64,000 nt of DNA. Origin: Diploptera punctata. Taxonomy: Eukaryota > Arthropoda > Insecta > Blattodea > Blaberidae. The stretch is from assembly GCA_030220185.1 (NCBI GenBank), contig JASPKZ010001600.1, positions 124,001-188,000 on the forward strand. Reading direction: 5' to 3'. Position 1 is the first letter of the stretch. Each line of letters opens with the position of its first letter. A program made the position numbers and the translations under genes. Positions 1 to 10,640 of the stretch are shown piece by piece. The notes under the pieces were generated by a model. That model saw only the letters and a program-made list of their open reading frames with translations. It ran no database searches and had not been told where the DNA came from.

Positions 1-146
1 CAATAATTGCTGTAGGCAAGATTTAACCTGAATGTAGTTTAAATGCTTCATAATATTATTTTAACAAAACTTTCTTGCATCATTAATACATAATACATAT
101 ACCAATATAAAAATGTATTTAATTATAGAGGTACTATTATTGTAGC

Positions 147-215
147 AAGCTACATGTTAGAGCTTCTGACTGCAGTACGTGAGGTCCTAGGTTCGATTCC
201 CAATCAAACTGCAAT
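147..215 (+). repeat. tRNA-like SINE remnant
   Basis: A short stretch resembles the 3' half of a tRNA. A GTTAGAGC segment is followed by the B-box-like GGTTCGATTCC at about 190-200 and then a T run. Similar remnants recur through the window, so it is read as a decayed tRNA-derived SINE and not a tRNA gene. No acceptor stem can be closed. Confidence 0.35.
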
Positions 216-1130
216 GATTTTTTTTTTCGCTTAAGTCATTTCCTACTATTTTGAACGTTTTCTATAAAACACTGCATATAATTCATAAGTAATGGGAAAA
301 ACTTTTATTACTTTCCAAGAATTGTTCGAAATTCTTGACGTTAGATGGCAGCACATTATCTGTGAAACTATTCTACGATATATTTGACATAGCGTAAAGT
401 AAAATGTAAATAAATTAAAACACACTTATTTTTTCCGTACCTCCCCAATTAGGGGATCTCTATTAATTCTTATCCATATTCATTTCTTACACAATTAATA
501 CTAGTTGATGTTTTATTTCGGTTACAAACTGCGCGTAATATTGTTCTGACGTCATAATGATGAATTGTGTATAATGGTTGTATTGTTGCGTAGCTCTAGC
601 ACAATGTTTATTAGTAAGGAAATTAAACATAATCTACATAAAGCTTATACATTATATAACTAAACAACTGATGAGAACTTGTATAAGAGATTTTTATTTG
701 TAAGACTGTAAGCTTTTAGATATATTTTAAGGTAAATTTTTTTTATGAAATGAGAATAATTTACACTTTTTTAAACTTGTGAATGTGTATGCATCCTACA
801 CTTTTAATGTTTTGTGTTTTGCAGTCAGAGGAGAAGTAGTTTTAATGAGATCCATCTTCAATTTACACACTGCTTCAGCAGATTACGTTAAAAAAGTGTA
901 TTAGTATTGCATATAAAAATAGTTCATATTAGAACAAGTTTTGGAAGTTGTGTAGGAATGTTGATTAGAGAAGTGATTAGATAAACCTGATTTTGGTACT
1001 AGCCTACTCTTCTTAAGACCAAATGAGCTACATTAGATGAACATATCACTAACAACAGTTTGATATGACTGCTTAATATACAGGTGCAAAATAAGTCAGT
1101 TAACCAAAAATGAAAATATATTATTTTCTG
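216..1130. other. No recognisable gene
   Basis: A+T-rich sequence. No open frame, splice-bounded coding block, palindrome or known repeat was recognised. It probably belongs to an intron or the downstream part of the minus-strand CDK11-like gene. Confidence 0.4.
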
Positions 1131-1134
1131 TAGC

Positions 1135-2176
1135 TTACAACATCCTGCTGGAGTTCGGAATACCTAAACAGTTAGTTAGACTTATTCGAATGTGTCTAAA
1201 TGGCACAAAGAGTAGGATGCATGTAGGCAAACAGTTTTCTGATACTTTTGAAATCCACAGAAGCAAGGAGATGCACTATCTCCTCTACTATTTAATTTTG
1301 CACTAGAGCATGTCATCAAATCTTTAGAGGGTGAAGAAGGCCTACAACTCAATGGTATTAATAAGCTGTTAGTTTATGCTAATGATATAGTACTATTGGG
1401 CGTTAGCAAGGAGATACTAAAGGTCAACATACACACACATTATTGAGTAACACTAAGAAATTAGGACTGGAAGTAAATATCAATAAAACTAAATATGTGG
1501 TCACACATAAAAATACATTATATAACAGAAATTGACAGCTAATGACAAATGAGGGAAATTTTGAGGAAGTGGCTGAATTCAAATACCTAGGAACAATAAT
1601 CACAAATAGGAATGAGATGCACAATTAAATTAAACATAGGCTCAATTCTGGAAATGCATGCTATTATGCATTGCAGAGACTCTTGATGTCAACTCCTTTC
1701 AAAAAACGTTAAACTGAAAATATATAAAATTATTATTCTACCAGTTATATTATATGGGTGCGAAACATGGACTCTTACTTTAAGGGAGGAAAGGAGATTA
1801 CAAGTATTTGAGAATAAAGTACTTAGGAAAATTTTTGGACTAAAGAGATGAACAGACAGGTGAATGGAGAAGACTACATAACAATGAACTACATGGTTTT
1901 TATAGGAAGCCAGATATAATAGGAACAGTTAAGTCTCATAGACTGTGATGGGCAGGACATATGGCATGAATGGATAATGAAATACATGCATGGGAGCTTC
2001 TTGTAGGAAAACCAGAGAGAAAACGCTCAGTTGGTAGACCAAGAATGAGGTGGGAGAATACCATTAACTATGATTTGAAGGAAGTAGATTATACAGGGAA
2101 TGATTGGAGAACATTAGTTCAGGATAGGGATGTATGGAGAGCTTATGTCCGCACAGCCATGAACCTACAGGTTTGA
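1135..2176 (+). mobile_element. LINE fragment, C-terminal half of reverse transcriptase
   Basis: Remnant of a non-LTR retrotransposon ORF2. Across shifted frames one reads the RT palm (FGIPKQLVRLIRM, then QGDALSPLLFNFALEHVIK), a catalytic box decayed to YANDI from the expected YADD, the LLYGCETW-like block, and a GRPRMRW tail followed by DVWRAYVRTAMNL. The last 68 codons (1970-2176) are open, but the rest has stops and frameshifts, so it is dead. A reverse-strand copy of the same tail lies at 52737-53057. The clade (RTE-like or a related LINE clade) is uncertain. Confidence 0.8.
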
Positions 2177-2193
2177 TAGTGTCAGAGAGATAG

Positions 2194-2482
2194 TTAGCTT
2201 ACAACATCTATACAAAAAAAATACTGAAATTGTTCAAAGTGACCTCCATTGTTGTTTAAGCATTTATGACATTGTTTTAACACTGATTTGCAGATGTTAT
2301 CACACAATTTCCTATTATTGCCAAAAGTGTTTTCAAATTCCTGTTCAATCAAATCGCGTAAATGTTGTAGGTTTAGCGGTTTTGTATTGAAAACTCTGTC
2401 CTTCAAGACTCCCCACATTGAAAAATCACATGGCATGAGGTCTGGTGATCTAGGTGGCCAATCAGCAGTACCTAACAGCGTT
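2194..2482 (-). mobile_element. Mariner/Tc1-type transposase, 3' fragment
   Basis: The minus strand reads WPPRSPDLMPCDFSMWG and then a helix-rich tail (LRDLIEQEFENTF). This matches the region around the third catalytic aspartate (SPDL) and the C-terminus of mariner-family DD(D/E) transposases. The same block is preserved in the fuller copy at 59438-60764. Only about 95 codons remain, with no terminal repeats visible, so it is a fossil. Confidence 0.65.
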
Positions 2483-2619
2483 ATATTATATGTATCTGAC
2501 GCTGATTATCAAATCCAGCTTGGAAAATTTGGAGGTAGGCATGATACTATCTTAATTAGCGTGATAGTAGTGTTAGAGATTATATGCTGAAAGTTTCATA
2601 TTCAAACCTCAGTTTCAAC

Positions 2620-3665
2620 CAATATAAGTTGTATTGTTAACGAAAAACATGTAGAAGATTCCCTAAAACTGTTGAATTTACAGAGTACAAACATCAAATT
2701 TACCAAAGAAATAGAAGAAAATAAACAAATACCTTTTTTGGATCTTAAATTGGTCAGAAACGAAGAAAAAAGAAAAATTTAATTTGGGATTCATAGGAAA
2801 GAAACTCATACGGAAAATTTTATAAAATCAACAGGGTTCAATCCAATTCGACATAAATTAGCAGCCTTTAATAGTTTAACTCATAGATTGGTAAACTTAC
2901 CCTTAAACGAAGAAGATTTCAAACATGAGAAAAAACACATAAAAGTAGCAAGAGAAAACGGGTTTGATGAAAAAATGGTATATAAAAGGATAGAAAAGTA
3001 TAAAAAACAAAAAATGATAAACAGAAGTACTCTTGAAAAAGAAGAACCACCTATGAAAAAATATAGGAAATTCACATATCACCCTTGGGTACAAAATAAA
3101 TTCCAAAAGATATTTGAGAAGTTTAATATTAAATTAGCACAAAAAAAAAACTACAGTTTAAATAAACTAATAAAAAACCAACAAAAATGAAAAAACTGAT
3201 AAAAATAAAATCAGGAATATATCAAATTGAATGCATGGGTTGTGAAAAGATATATATATAGGAAAAACAAAAAGAAACCTAAAAATTAGAACCAAATAAC
3301 ACATAAGAAATATTAAAAATGGGGAAATAGAAAAAAGCTGCAGTTGCTGCTCATGTTTGGTCTGAAAAGCATAATATAAATTCAGACACTAAATTATTAA
3401 AACAGTTAGAAAATACAAAAGAGCTGACTATTTGGGGAAAAATTTATATTCAGAAGAACAAAAACAGAGTTATGAATTTTGATATACCGATGGAGCGTGA
3501 CCTTGTTTGGAGGTTCTTTGGCCAACCACAGGATGGAGCTGACATCGACATCCAGGTTATGCAACATAAATAAAACCAGTCTGGAAAATCTGATGATAAA
3601 ACAGAATTGTTTTGAAACATGTTCAAGAACAAATCAACATTAATATTGACGTAAGATGATCAGAC
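2620..3665 (+). mobile_element. Penelope-like element, 3' part with GIY-YIG domain
   Basis: The 3' portion of a Penelope-like retroelement. The end of the RT domain is readable (IPFLDLKLVRNEEK, HRKETHTENFIKSTGF, AAFNSLTHRLVNLPLNEEDF). It is followed by a Lys-rich linker and a GIY-YIG endonuclease domain (GIYQIECMGCEKIYI, with KRNL and EH downstream) ending in FDIPMERDLVWRFFGQPQDG. Stop codons and one-base indels near 3190-3340 break the frame. The copy at 27119-28200 is closely similar and largely intact. PLEs use RT plus GIY-YIG cleavage for target-primed insertion. Confidence 0.85.
3590..3623 (+). ncRNA. Hammerhead-ribozyme-like core in PLE end
   Basis: CTGATGA (3590-3596) is followed by a hairpin of AAAAC against GTTTT, GAAAC (3614-3618), AT, and GTT. 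This is the order of a type I hammerhead core. Stem III would be only 2 bp with a 2-nt loop, so as a monomer it would be weak. Stem I is not obvious. Hammerheads are known in PLE terminal repeats. Confidence 0.45.
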
Positions 3666-3959
3666 TAAAAATAATATAATTCAACCAATCTGATTTTTTC
3701 CTTGCATCCTGTGCAGTGGTTAACTGATTGATGATGCACTCTGTATATTAATTATAAACAACAATTTGATATGACTGTTCAATATATATTAATTATAATC
3801 ATATAACTAATATTGCAGACAGGTTTAGATTTTAAACCAGACTTTTGCAGAAACTAAAAAAAAAATATATAATTTACAAATTTTGACAATGAAAAAAAAA
3901 GGCTTTTGTTGGAATGAGTGTGTAATAAACAAGACAGTTGGTAAACAAGCAAATTTTAG

Positions 3960-4700
3960 AACAAGTCACTACACTAATTTCAATTGCCTGGGCTGCCATA
4001 TATCTCCTTTTAACTCCAAGAGACACAATATTAGCAAATTTTAGTAACTGAAGGGAACATTTCTGAAGAAAAGAGATGAGACAATATTAAAGTATTACAA
4101 AATCATGGCAATCCCTACCCTTCTCCACAATTCTGAAACATGGACATTAAATAAGCACCAATTAGATATTAAGTTTGTAAAAATGAGACTTATGAGGTCT
4201 TTAGCAGACTACACATTATATGATCACAGTAGTGGAATTCTGACTGATGTCAGGACATGACTGCCTGACTCACCATCTCCACAGAATACAGTTTTCCAAT
4301 CAGACATGTGTCATATGCAAAGACCCGGACCTGATCATGTACAAACACCACCTTCTAGTCTGTCCAACTTTAAATCTAAATGCACAACACTCTAAGGACC
4401 TTGTTCGCTTGTACTGGGAAGCCAGAGAGAAAATGACTTAAGTGTCAAATTTCACCATTAGAAAACAAACAAACATTATATGATCACAAGAGAAATGAAT
4501 AAATTTGAGAAGAACAAAAACAAATTGAATTTCAAAACTATCAACGAAGACCAAAATAATTGGTACATTTATTAAGAATGTCTCATGATAGATTGCCCCA
4601 TTAAATACTGGAATACCATCCAATTGGAAAGAGATATCAAGGTCAGCCTCAAAAGAGATGTAGAGAACAAATCCCAAATTGTTCTTGAAGTCGGAACAGG
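3960..4700 (+). mobile_element. LINE tail, split by a nested insertion
   Basis: Degenerate end of a LINE ORF2. FNCLGCHIS is followed by KYYKIMAIPTLLHNSETWTL and SLADYTLYDH up to about 4228. After a 244 bp insertion (4229-4472) it continues as LVHLLRMSHDRLP, ILEYHPIGKRYQ and QPQKRCREQ. The order matches the better copies at 6725-7048 and 16124-16759. Stops are present throughout. Confidence 0.65.
4229..4472 (+). mobile_element. 5'-truncated retroelement tail with 16-bp TSD
   Basis: The 244 bp insert is flanked by the perfect direct repeat ACATTATATGATCACA at 4213-4228 and 4473-4488, which marks target-primed insertion. It encodes MSGHDCLTHHLHRI, then CVICKDPDLIMYKHHLLVCP (a C-x2-C...H...C pattern) and LVRLYWEAREKMT. 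This resembles the cysteine/histidine C-terminal end of LINE polyproteins. A second copy lies at 30070-30440. It ends in CATTAGAAAACAA, with no long poly(A). Confidence 0.75.
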
Positions 4701-5043
4701 GGTCTAACTATAAAGCTGTTGCTGATGATATTTTCAGTAATTAGAAAACGTACATCAGCAACTTCTAATCCCAAGACTGAAAATTTTAATATTAAAATTT
4801 CCATTACCCATTCTAACTTGAATCCATTGGAAAAAGGGTAGACATTTAACCAAATATTCAGATGATACGGAACTCAGAGAATGGTAGAAGACTAAGGGAA
4901 ATTAAATACAAACATAGTATTCTAACTTTAACGGGGAAAGAACACTATGAGGTTTAATTTAAGAATTAAATTAATGTTTTTATTACCTCACCTCATATCC
5001 TTTTTCTTCTATACTGCAGTTTCGGAGCTTATCTCCAAGAAAT

Positions 5044-5382
5044 AGTCCCGCGCCGTAGCCGAGCGGTTAAGGTAGGAAGCCTTGGCACAGAGCTACGGGA
5101 CTTGCGCTGGTTCGAGTCTCCATGGGGGAAGAAATTTTCTCATGGTATTTCCGCCAGTATGGGACCGGTGCCCACCCAGCAATTGGGTAGCTACAATAAG
5201 TAGCGGCTCCAGGTTGAGGAACCAGCTATAACGGCTGGGGGACTCGACATGCTGACCACATGTCACCCCTACACTGGTTGTTGATCATCTACCTCTGTGT
5301 GATTGACACATGTGGATGTGAAGGGCCAGCAGCCGGCTGGTAAAAGGGCAACCGCTGAAAAGTGGAAAGACCCTCAATCGGA
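5044..5382 (+). mobile_element. tRNA-derived SINE with 13-bp TSD
   Basis: The head is tRNA-like: CCGTAGCCGAGCGGTTAAGG resembles an A box of the Leu/Ser class, and GGTTCGAGTCTCC resembles a B box. A conserved body follows (CCAGTATGGGACCGGTGCCC, then CTGACCACATGTCACCCC). The element is flanked by ATCTCCAAGAAAT at 5031-5043 and 5383-5395. A second copy lies at 36360-36710, and tails occur at about 17860-18060 (reverse) and 61078-61120. Confidence 0.8.
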
Positions 5383-5419
5383 ATCTCCAAGAAATGACAT
5401 AACACTGGTCGACTAGAGG

Positions 5420-5458
5420 CTACTGACGATGGAGATAAGCTCCGAAACTGCAGTATAG
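5420..5458 (+). ncRNA. Hammerhead ribozyme, type I, minimal
   Basis: All parts of a type I hammerhead are visible. Stem I is CTA (5420-5422) with TAG (5456-5458). The core is CTGACGA (5423-5429). Stem II is GGAG/CTCC around ATAAG. GAAAC lies at 5444-5448, with a TGCA loop, and the cleavage triplet GTA at 5453-5455. Stem III has 2 bp, as in the small hammerheads described from Penelope-like elements. It sits in the right arm of a PLE-end foldback. Self-cleavage is inferred, not shown. Confidence 0.65.
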
Positions 5459-5529
5459 AAGAAAAAGGATATGAGGTGAGGTAATAAAAACATTAATTTA
5501 ATTCTTATAGTATTCTAAGTTAATCTTGC

Positions 5530-6390
5530 TGCCTACAAAATTTATGCAAAAATAATTACCAACAGATAAAACACAATTTCTGATGCAATTATCTTAGAAC
5601 AACAAAATGGTTTCAGACCCAACAGATCATATATAGATAGTGTCTTTACATTAGCACAAATCATAGAGAAACATCGGGAATTTAATGTACCAACTTTTAT
5701 GATATTCATTGATTATCATAAAGCCTTCGACACAGTAAACAGAATAAAATTATGGGATATCTTACGTAATGCAAGAATACCTAAGCATTTAATTCAAGTG
5801 ATTCAAAGCATGTATTATAACACATGAATTCGAATAAAGATAAATAATCAAATCAGCAAATCAGATAGACTAATAACCCAAGGTGTAAAACAAGACTGCC
5901 CACTTTCCCCTCTTCTATTTAATTTATATATGAATGAAATCATTAAATTATGGCAAAACCAATTACAATCTCACTTTATGATTGATGGCCGACCCCTCAA
6001 TACATTAATGTATGCAGATGATAAAGTACACTTTGGCTAGACCAGTGTTGACCTATGGTAGTGAAGCATAGACACTAAAAAGACAACATGAAAGCAGAAT
6101 AATGGCTTATGAAATGAGATTCATGCACAGAACAGCGGGTTATACCAGATGGGATCAGAAAAAGAACACCAATATCTTAAAAGAATTGAGACTGCCAATT
6201 TTGGAATATATTAAACAGTACCAACTAAATTGGAAACACCATCTTGAAAGAATGAGTTCAAATCAGATCCCCAAAGTTGTTTATAATTGTATACCAAGAT
6301 GACGAAGATCTCTGAGCCGTCCTATGAAACGCTGGAGGGAAAATTTTCTATAGGATCGTAACAGGCGTTGGCCTAATACTTGGAAGGAAG
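5530..6390 (+). mobile_element. LINE reverse transcriptase, internally deleted
   Basis: The RT palm is readable as EQQNGFRPNRSYIDSVFTL, FMIFIDYHKAFDTVNR (first catalytic Asp), QDCPLSPLLFNLYMNEI and LNTLMYADD (catalytic YADD intact). After YADDKVHFG the sequence jumps to RPVLTYGSEA, so the segment between the catalytic box and the C-terminal block is deleted. The tail QYQLNWKHHLERMSSNQIP is open at 6102-6302. Internal stops make it a pseudogene. Confidence 0.8.
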
Positions 6391-6399
6391 AAGAAGAAT

Positions 6400-7090
6400 G
6401 ATCACGTAATATTGGCTACTTCTGAAGATCACCTACAGAGAGCAGTACATGGATTGTCAAATATAACCCAAAATTATAATTTACAAATTTTGGTGAGTAA
6501 GACAAAAACTATGGCATTTCAAGGGAAAATATTGATATAAACTAATATAGTTATTAACAACAATATAATAGAACAAGTTAATAACTTTACTTATCTTGGC
6601 TGCAACTTTTCCTACGACACATGTAAAGACATAAAATTGGAAATTCCAAAAACTTATAGGAACAATAAAAAACACTCTTCTCCGAAAAGTATGCCCAGAC
6701 ACAATTCTAAAATTTTATAAAACAATGGCTCTTCCAACTCTACTTTATGGTTCTGAAACCTGGACTCTTACTACAGGTAAATTAAATAGGATAGTAGCTG
6801 CAGAAATGAAGTTAAGACCTTTAACGGGTTATACACTTTATGACCACGTGCATAATGAAGATATCTGCAAAGCTCTCAACACACCAGCAACAACTGAAAC
6901 CATTCAAATATATCAAAATAATTGGCGTGTACACCTTCTTAGAATGCCAAACAACAGACTACCTCTGCAGCTATTGAACTATAGACCCACAGACAAAGAG
7001 ACCAAGGAAGACCTAAAGAAGAGATGGAGGGATCAATTTCTATCCTGAAGCAGAACAGGCCAATGGCCTAATCCAAGACTGCAATTGATG
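6400..7090 (+). mobile_element. LINE C-terminal fragment
   Basis: Reads VSKTKTMAFQGK, then VNNFTYLGCNFSYDT, and then an open 107-codon stretch at 6725-7048 with MALPTLLYGSETWTL, VAAEMKLRPLTGYT, WRVHLLRMPNNRLP and KRWRDQF. The end GGCCAATGGCCTAATCCAAG resembles the ends of the copies at 5530-6390 and 16040-16760. One frameshift separates the two halves. Confidence 0.75.
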
Positions 7091-7129
7091 ATCATCATCT
7101 TGACATTTACATATTAATATCTGGTCATT

Positions 7130-8715
7130 GGCAAAGGAAAAAAATATTTGTTAGCAGATAAAAAAATACAGAGATTTAATTAAGTTATATGAAAGTAGAA
7201 TACAACTTCAAGATATGGATGTAGAATATAAATTTGACACTCCAGAGATAACAGAAGATGAAGTAAAAAGAGCTTTGAAAGAGGCAAAAAATGAGAGAGC
7301 ACCAGGACCAGGAAATATTCAGACAGAACTCCTAAAACATGGAGGAGATATTTTAATAATATTTTTAACAAAACTTTTTAATAAAATAGAAATTGGAGAC
7401 GATATCCCAGAAGATTGGAATTTATCGTATATTACTCCTATTTTTAAAAAAGGTGATAAAAAACTGTGTTCCAATTATAGAGGTATAAGCGTTTTACCTT
7501 CAAAAGCTAGGATTTTTAGTAAAATTATAAATTTTAAACTTAAGAAGATAAAAGATAACTTAAGAGAAGAACAATGTCGATTCCGGAGTGGAAGATCATG
7601 TATTGATAATATTTTCTGTATTAGACAATTACAAGAGAAAATCCTAGCAAAAAATAAAGAACTAAATATGACCTTTATTGATTTAGAGATGGCATATGAT
7701 AGTGTACCTCGACAATTGTTATGGACGGCAATGAAAAATCTGAATATCTGTGATAAATGGATTAATATTGTTAGGACGATCTATAGTAATACAAAAGCTA
7801 AAGTAAAAATACAGAATAATTTAACAGAGGAATTCACAGTGAATTCTTTTTAACATTTATTTAGACCAGGCACTTAACTTGTGGTATAAAAAATGTTCTG
7901 AAATAGGTATTCCTATAGGAGAAACAGTGCTGCATTCATTGTTGTTTGCAGATGTTCAAATAATTTTTGCAGGGGATGAAGATGATATGAAATATATGAT
8001 AAATAAACTAATGGAAGAATATAAAAAATGGGGACTGAATATAAATTTACAGAAAACAGAATATATGTGGTTGGGAAAGGATGTGGATGACCTCATACTT
8101 GAAACAGGGAAAATAAAAAAGTGTGAATTTTTTAAATATCTTGGGTCAATAATTACAAGTTTAGATACCTGTGAGAGAGATGTACAGACTAAAATTGCAA
8201 TGGCAAAAAATGCAACTAAGACATTACATGCAATAATTTGGAATAAAAATATTACAAAGGAAACTAAAATGAAAATTTATAAGAGGATAATACAGAATAT
8301 TTTGTCATATGGAAGTGAAACTTGGTCTTTGATGGAATTACAAAAGAATAAAATTAGAACAGTTGAATTTGATTATTTTAGCAGAAGCCTCATAAAACAA
8401 GACAGGATAAAATAAGAAATTAATTCCTTTGGAAAAAAATGAATGTTACCACATCTGTTGTTAAGAGGATTGAAAATCAAACGCTTAAATGGCATGGTCA
8501 TGTACAAAGAATGGAAAATGAAAGATGGCCAAAAAATATATACCAATGGTCACCCCCTGGAAGAAATAAAGGTGGCAGACCAAGATGGAAATGGAAAACC
8601 TACGTCAGAACTATAATGGATGATAGGAACTTGGAAGAGGGAGATTGGAATGATAGAAATAAATGGAAACTGAAGACAGCAAACCCATAAATGGGGGAAA
8701 GCCGAAGAAGAAGAA
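7130..8715 (+). mobile_element. LINE reverse transcriptase, fuller copy, inactive
   Basis: The longest RT remnant in the window. 7215-7853 (212 codons) covers RT motifs 0-3: EVKRALKEAKNERAPGPG, LSYITPIFKKGD, NYRGISVLPSKARIF, QCRFRSGRSCID and FIDLEMAYDSVPR (catalytic Asp). About 40 bases encoding the QG-x-SLSP motif are missing at 7853, which shifts the frame. After FNIYLDQALNLWYKK the second ORF (7879-8415) has FADVQIIF, where the second Asp of FADD is lost. The tail 8439-8690 reads WHGHVQRMENERWP and KGGRPRWKWK. The 3' end is a GAAGAA repeat. It is dead as an enzyme. Confidence 0.85.
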
Positions 8716-10289
8716 GAATGCAAATTTTTTGACCTGCAATGAGCATGTGAAAGTACATATATAATATAAATCTGAAATTGATAACACTGTACAGTATATT
8801 ATCTAGAGAGGAAATGTCTTAAAAATTGTGAGTCAAGTTCATGTAACATTTTCATAGATAGACAATTTGAAATACCATCAACATACCCAGTAAAACATAT
8901 GAAAATATGATTTTGATATTTCTCTGTGATTAAGATTTAATCACCATTCTTTAAAAGGGGCAGAACCAGCTGACACCATATGTTTCATTATTTAACCCTT
9001 CAATGCCAGCCTCCATTTGCATGTATGGACCTATGAGGTATCATATTCCGCTGGCCTCCGTACATGGTACTGAGCTGAATGCCAAGACCTTACTGCTTTT
9101 GTGGACAGAGTTTTTAAAATACCTCAATTTTACTAAAATGGCAATATAAACAGGAAATGCAGCTGCCAGAAAATAAATAAATAAAAAAAAATATATATAT
9201 GTGTGTGTGTGTCTCCATCTGCCAATTATTATTATTATTCATTACATATACTTTCCATGAATGATAACTGAATTTTCACTTGTATGAGTGGCGCAGTGTT
9301 CATTTTTCTCTGAAAAATGTGGAGAAAATATAAAACGAAAAATTATAAGTATTAATATACTTTCACTAGTGTGTTTGGAAATGTATTATGATTGATTATA
9401 AGCACAAGTTTAAGAATAAAAAAAAATTGAAACAGTTCCTTTATTAACCATGACAACCATTGTGCAGTGTCCTATTTGAGGTCCTACCTTGAAGCTGGTT
9501 CATGTACTATCTGAAATATTCTTACTCGGATCAAAAATAAACATTTCAATCTACCGAATAATATATAATGTGTCAACATTTGGGTCCTTTTAGTTTATTG
9601 AAATGGTGGACAAGAAAGACTTATCCATGATTTCAACATACCATTCAGATGAAAAGAGGAAAATCACAGGGGCACAGATATAAAAAAACTGCTAGCTTAA
9701 TAGAAAACAACAAACATATGGGGAGGGAATTGATTTGAAAGATCAAAATGCTACAGATGTACCTAATTGAAAGGAAGAGGATGCATAAATAGTATCATAA
9801 AATATTCAAGAGACTGCTAAATGCTGCAGTTTCGAATTCCGTAATCTTCATAAAATATTCAAGAGACTGCTGATAATGAAGTTTTGAATTCCTCAAGGAA
9901 CACTGTGGAGCACTTATCACTTCAAATTTTGATCATTGAGGAATTTCTTCTAAGTATGGAACAGCAAGTGAAAAATTACCTGGTCATCATGCATCAGACA
10001 ATACTGTACCATGACTGACAAACACATTTTATACAAAAAGAGCTGCTGATGAGAAAAAAAAAAGCAAGATCTCAGAGTAGATGTTAAATATATACTAAGA
10101 ATGGAAGGAAAAGAGAGGCACAGTGTATTGTTGCACTGAATGTGAGATGGGGTCATGTTTGGAGAAATGTTCTGAGACATACCCACAAAACTGAATTCTA
10201 AGATAGGCCTAAATCCATTATTCTACTAGCAGATAATAAAACAGGGCATTCCGAAGTATAGGACCTAGATATTGCATTTTAATAACTTA
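8716..10289. other. No gene; possible piggyBac-type end and a small tandem duplication
   Basis: A+T-rich and without coding signal. TTAA at 8992-8995 followed by CCCTTCAATGCCAGC is reminiscent of a piggyBac-type end. A weak inverted match (TTTAAATCCTTCAGCG, reverse strand) lies near 10933, too diverged to call. A CA/TG microsatellite lies at about 9190-9212. A roughly 50 bp unit containing ATTCAAGAGACTGCT is tandemly duplicated at about 9796-9895. Confidence 0.3.
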
Positions 10290-10640
10290 CAGAATAGCAG
10301 TGTGCATTCACAAAAGCTTATAAAAGTTTATAGAGTTGTCGCTAGATGGAACCACGTAGCTGTGAAATTGATATGGTCAATGAAATTCCCAAACGTTTAT
10401 TAGAAATGGACATACACCAACTTATCCCTTCCTAACCTAACAAAAATAATTTCAGTATTTAATGAAAGTGTACACTAACTTTCCCCACTGGAACCTAACA
10501 AAATTAGGTAAGTGAACATCCATTTCTTAAAATATATTTTTCTTGGTCATTCCGATTTCACAGATATATAACCATTTACCAGAGGTTCCTTTAAGTGTTC
10601 ACGCATGTGCAAAACAATTCTGCATAACTTTGAAGAAATC
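10290..10640. repeat. Copy of the window's foldback repeat family
   Basis: Shares blocks with the cluster at 47850-50960: an AATTCCCAAACGTTTAT-like block, a GGACATACACCAACTT block, a CCTTCCTAACCTAACAAAA block, and a CGCTAGATGG-like piece. The blocks are diverged. No coding capacity is visible. The biological class of the repeat is unknown. Confidence 0.5.

Larger units (their letters stand above)
4937..5510. repeat. PLE-end foldback with SINE in the centre
   Basis: Inverted arms at about 4959-5040 and 5429-5505 match closely: TTTTTATTACCTCACCTCAT with TTCTTCTATACTGCAG on the left, and the reverse complement on the right. AACACTATGAGGTTT at the left edge is a recurrent PLE-end motif in this window, also seen near 22100 and 22910. 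No PLE coding remains. The right arm carries a hammerhead-like core. A SINE was inserted in the centre later. Confidence 0.75.
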
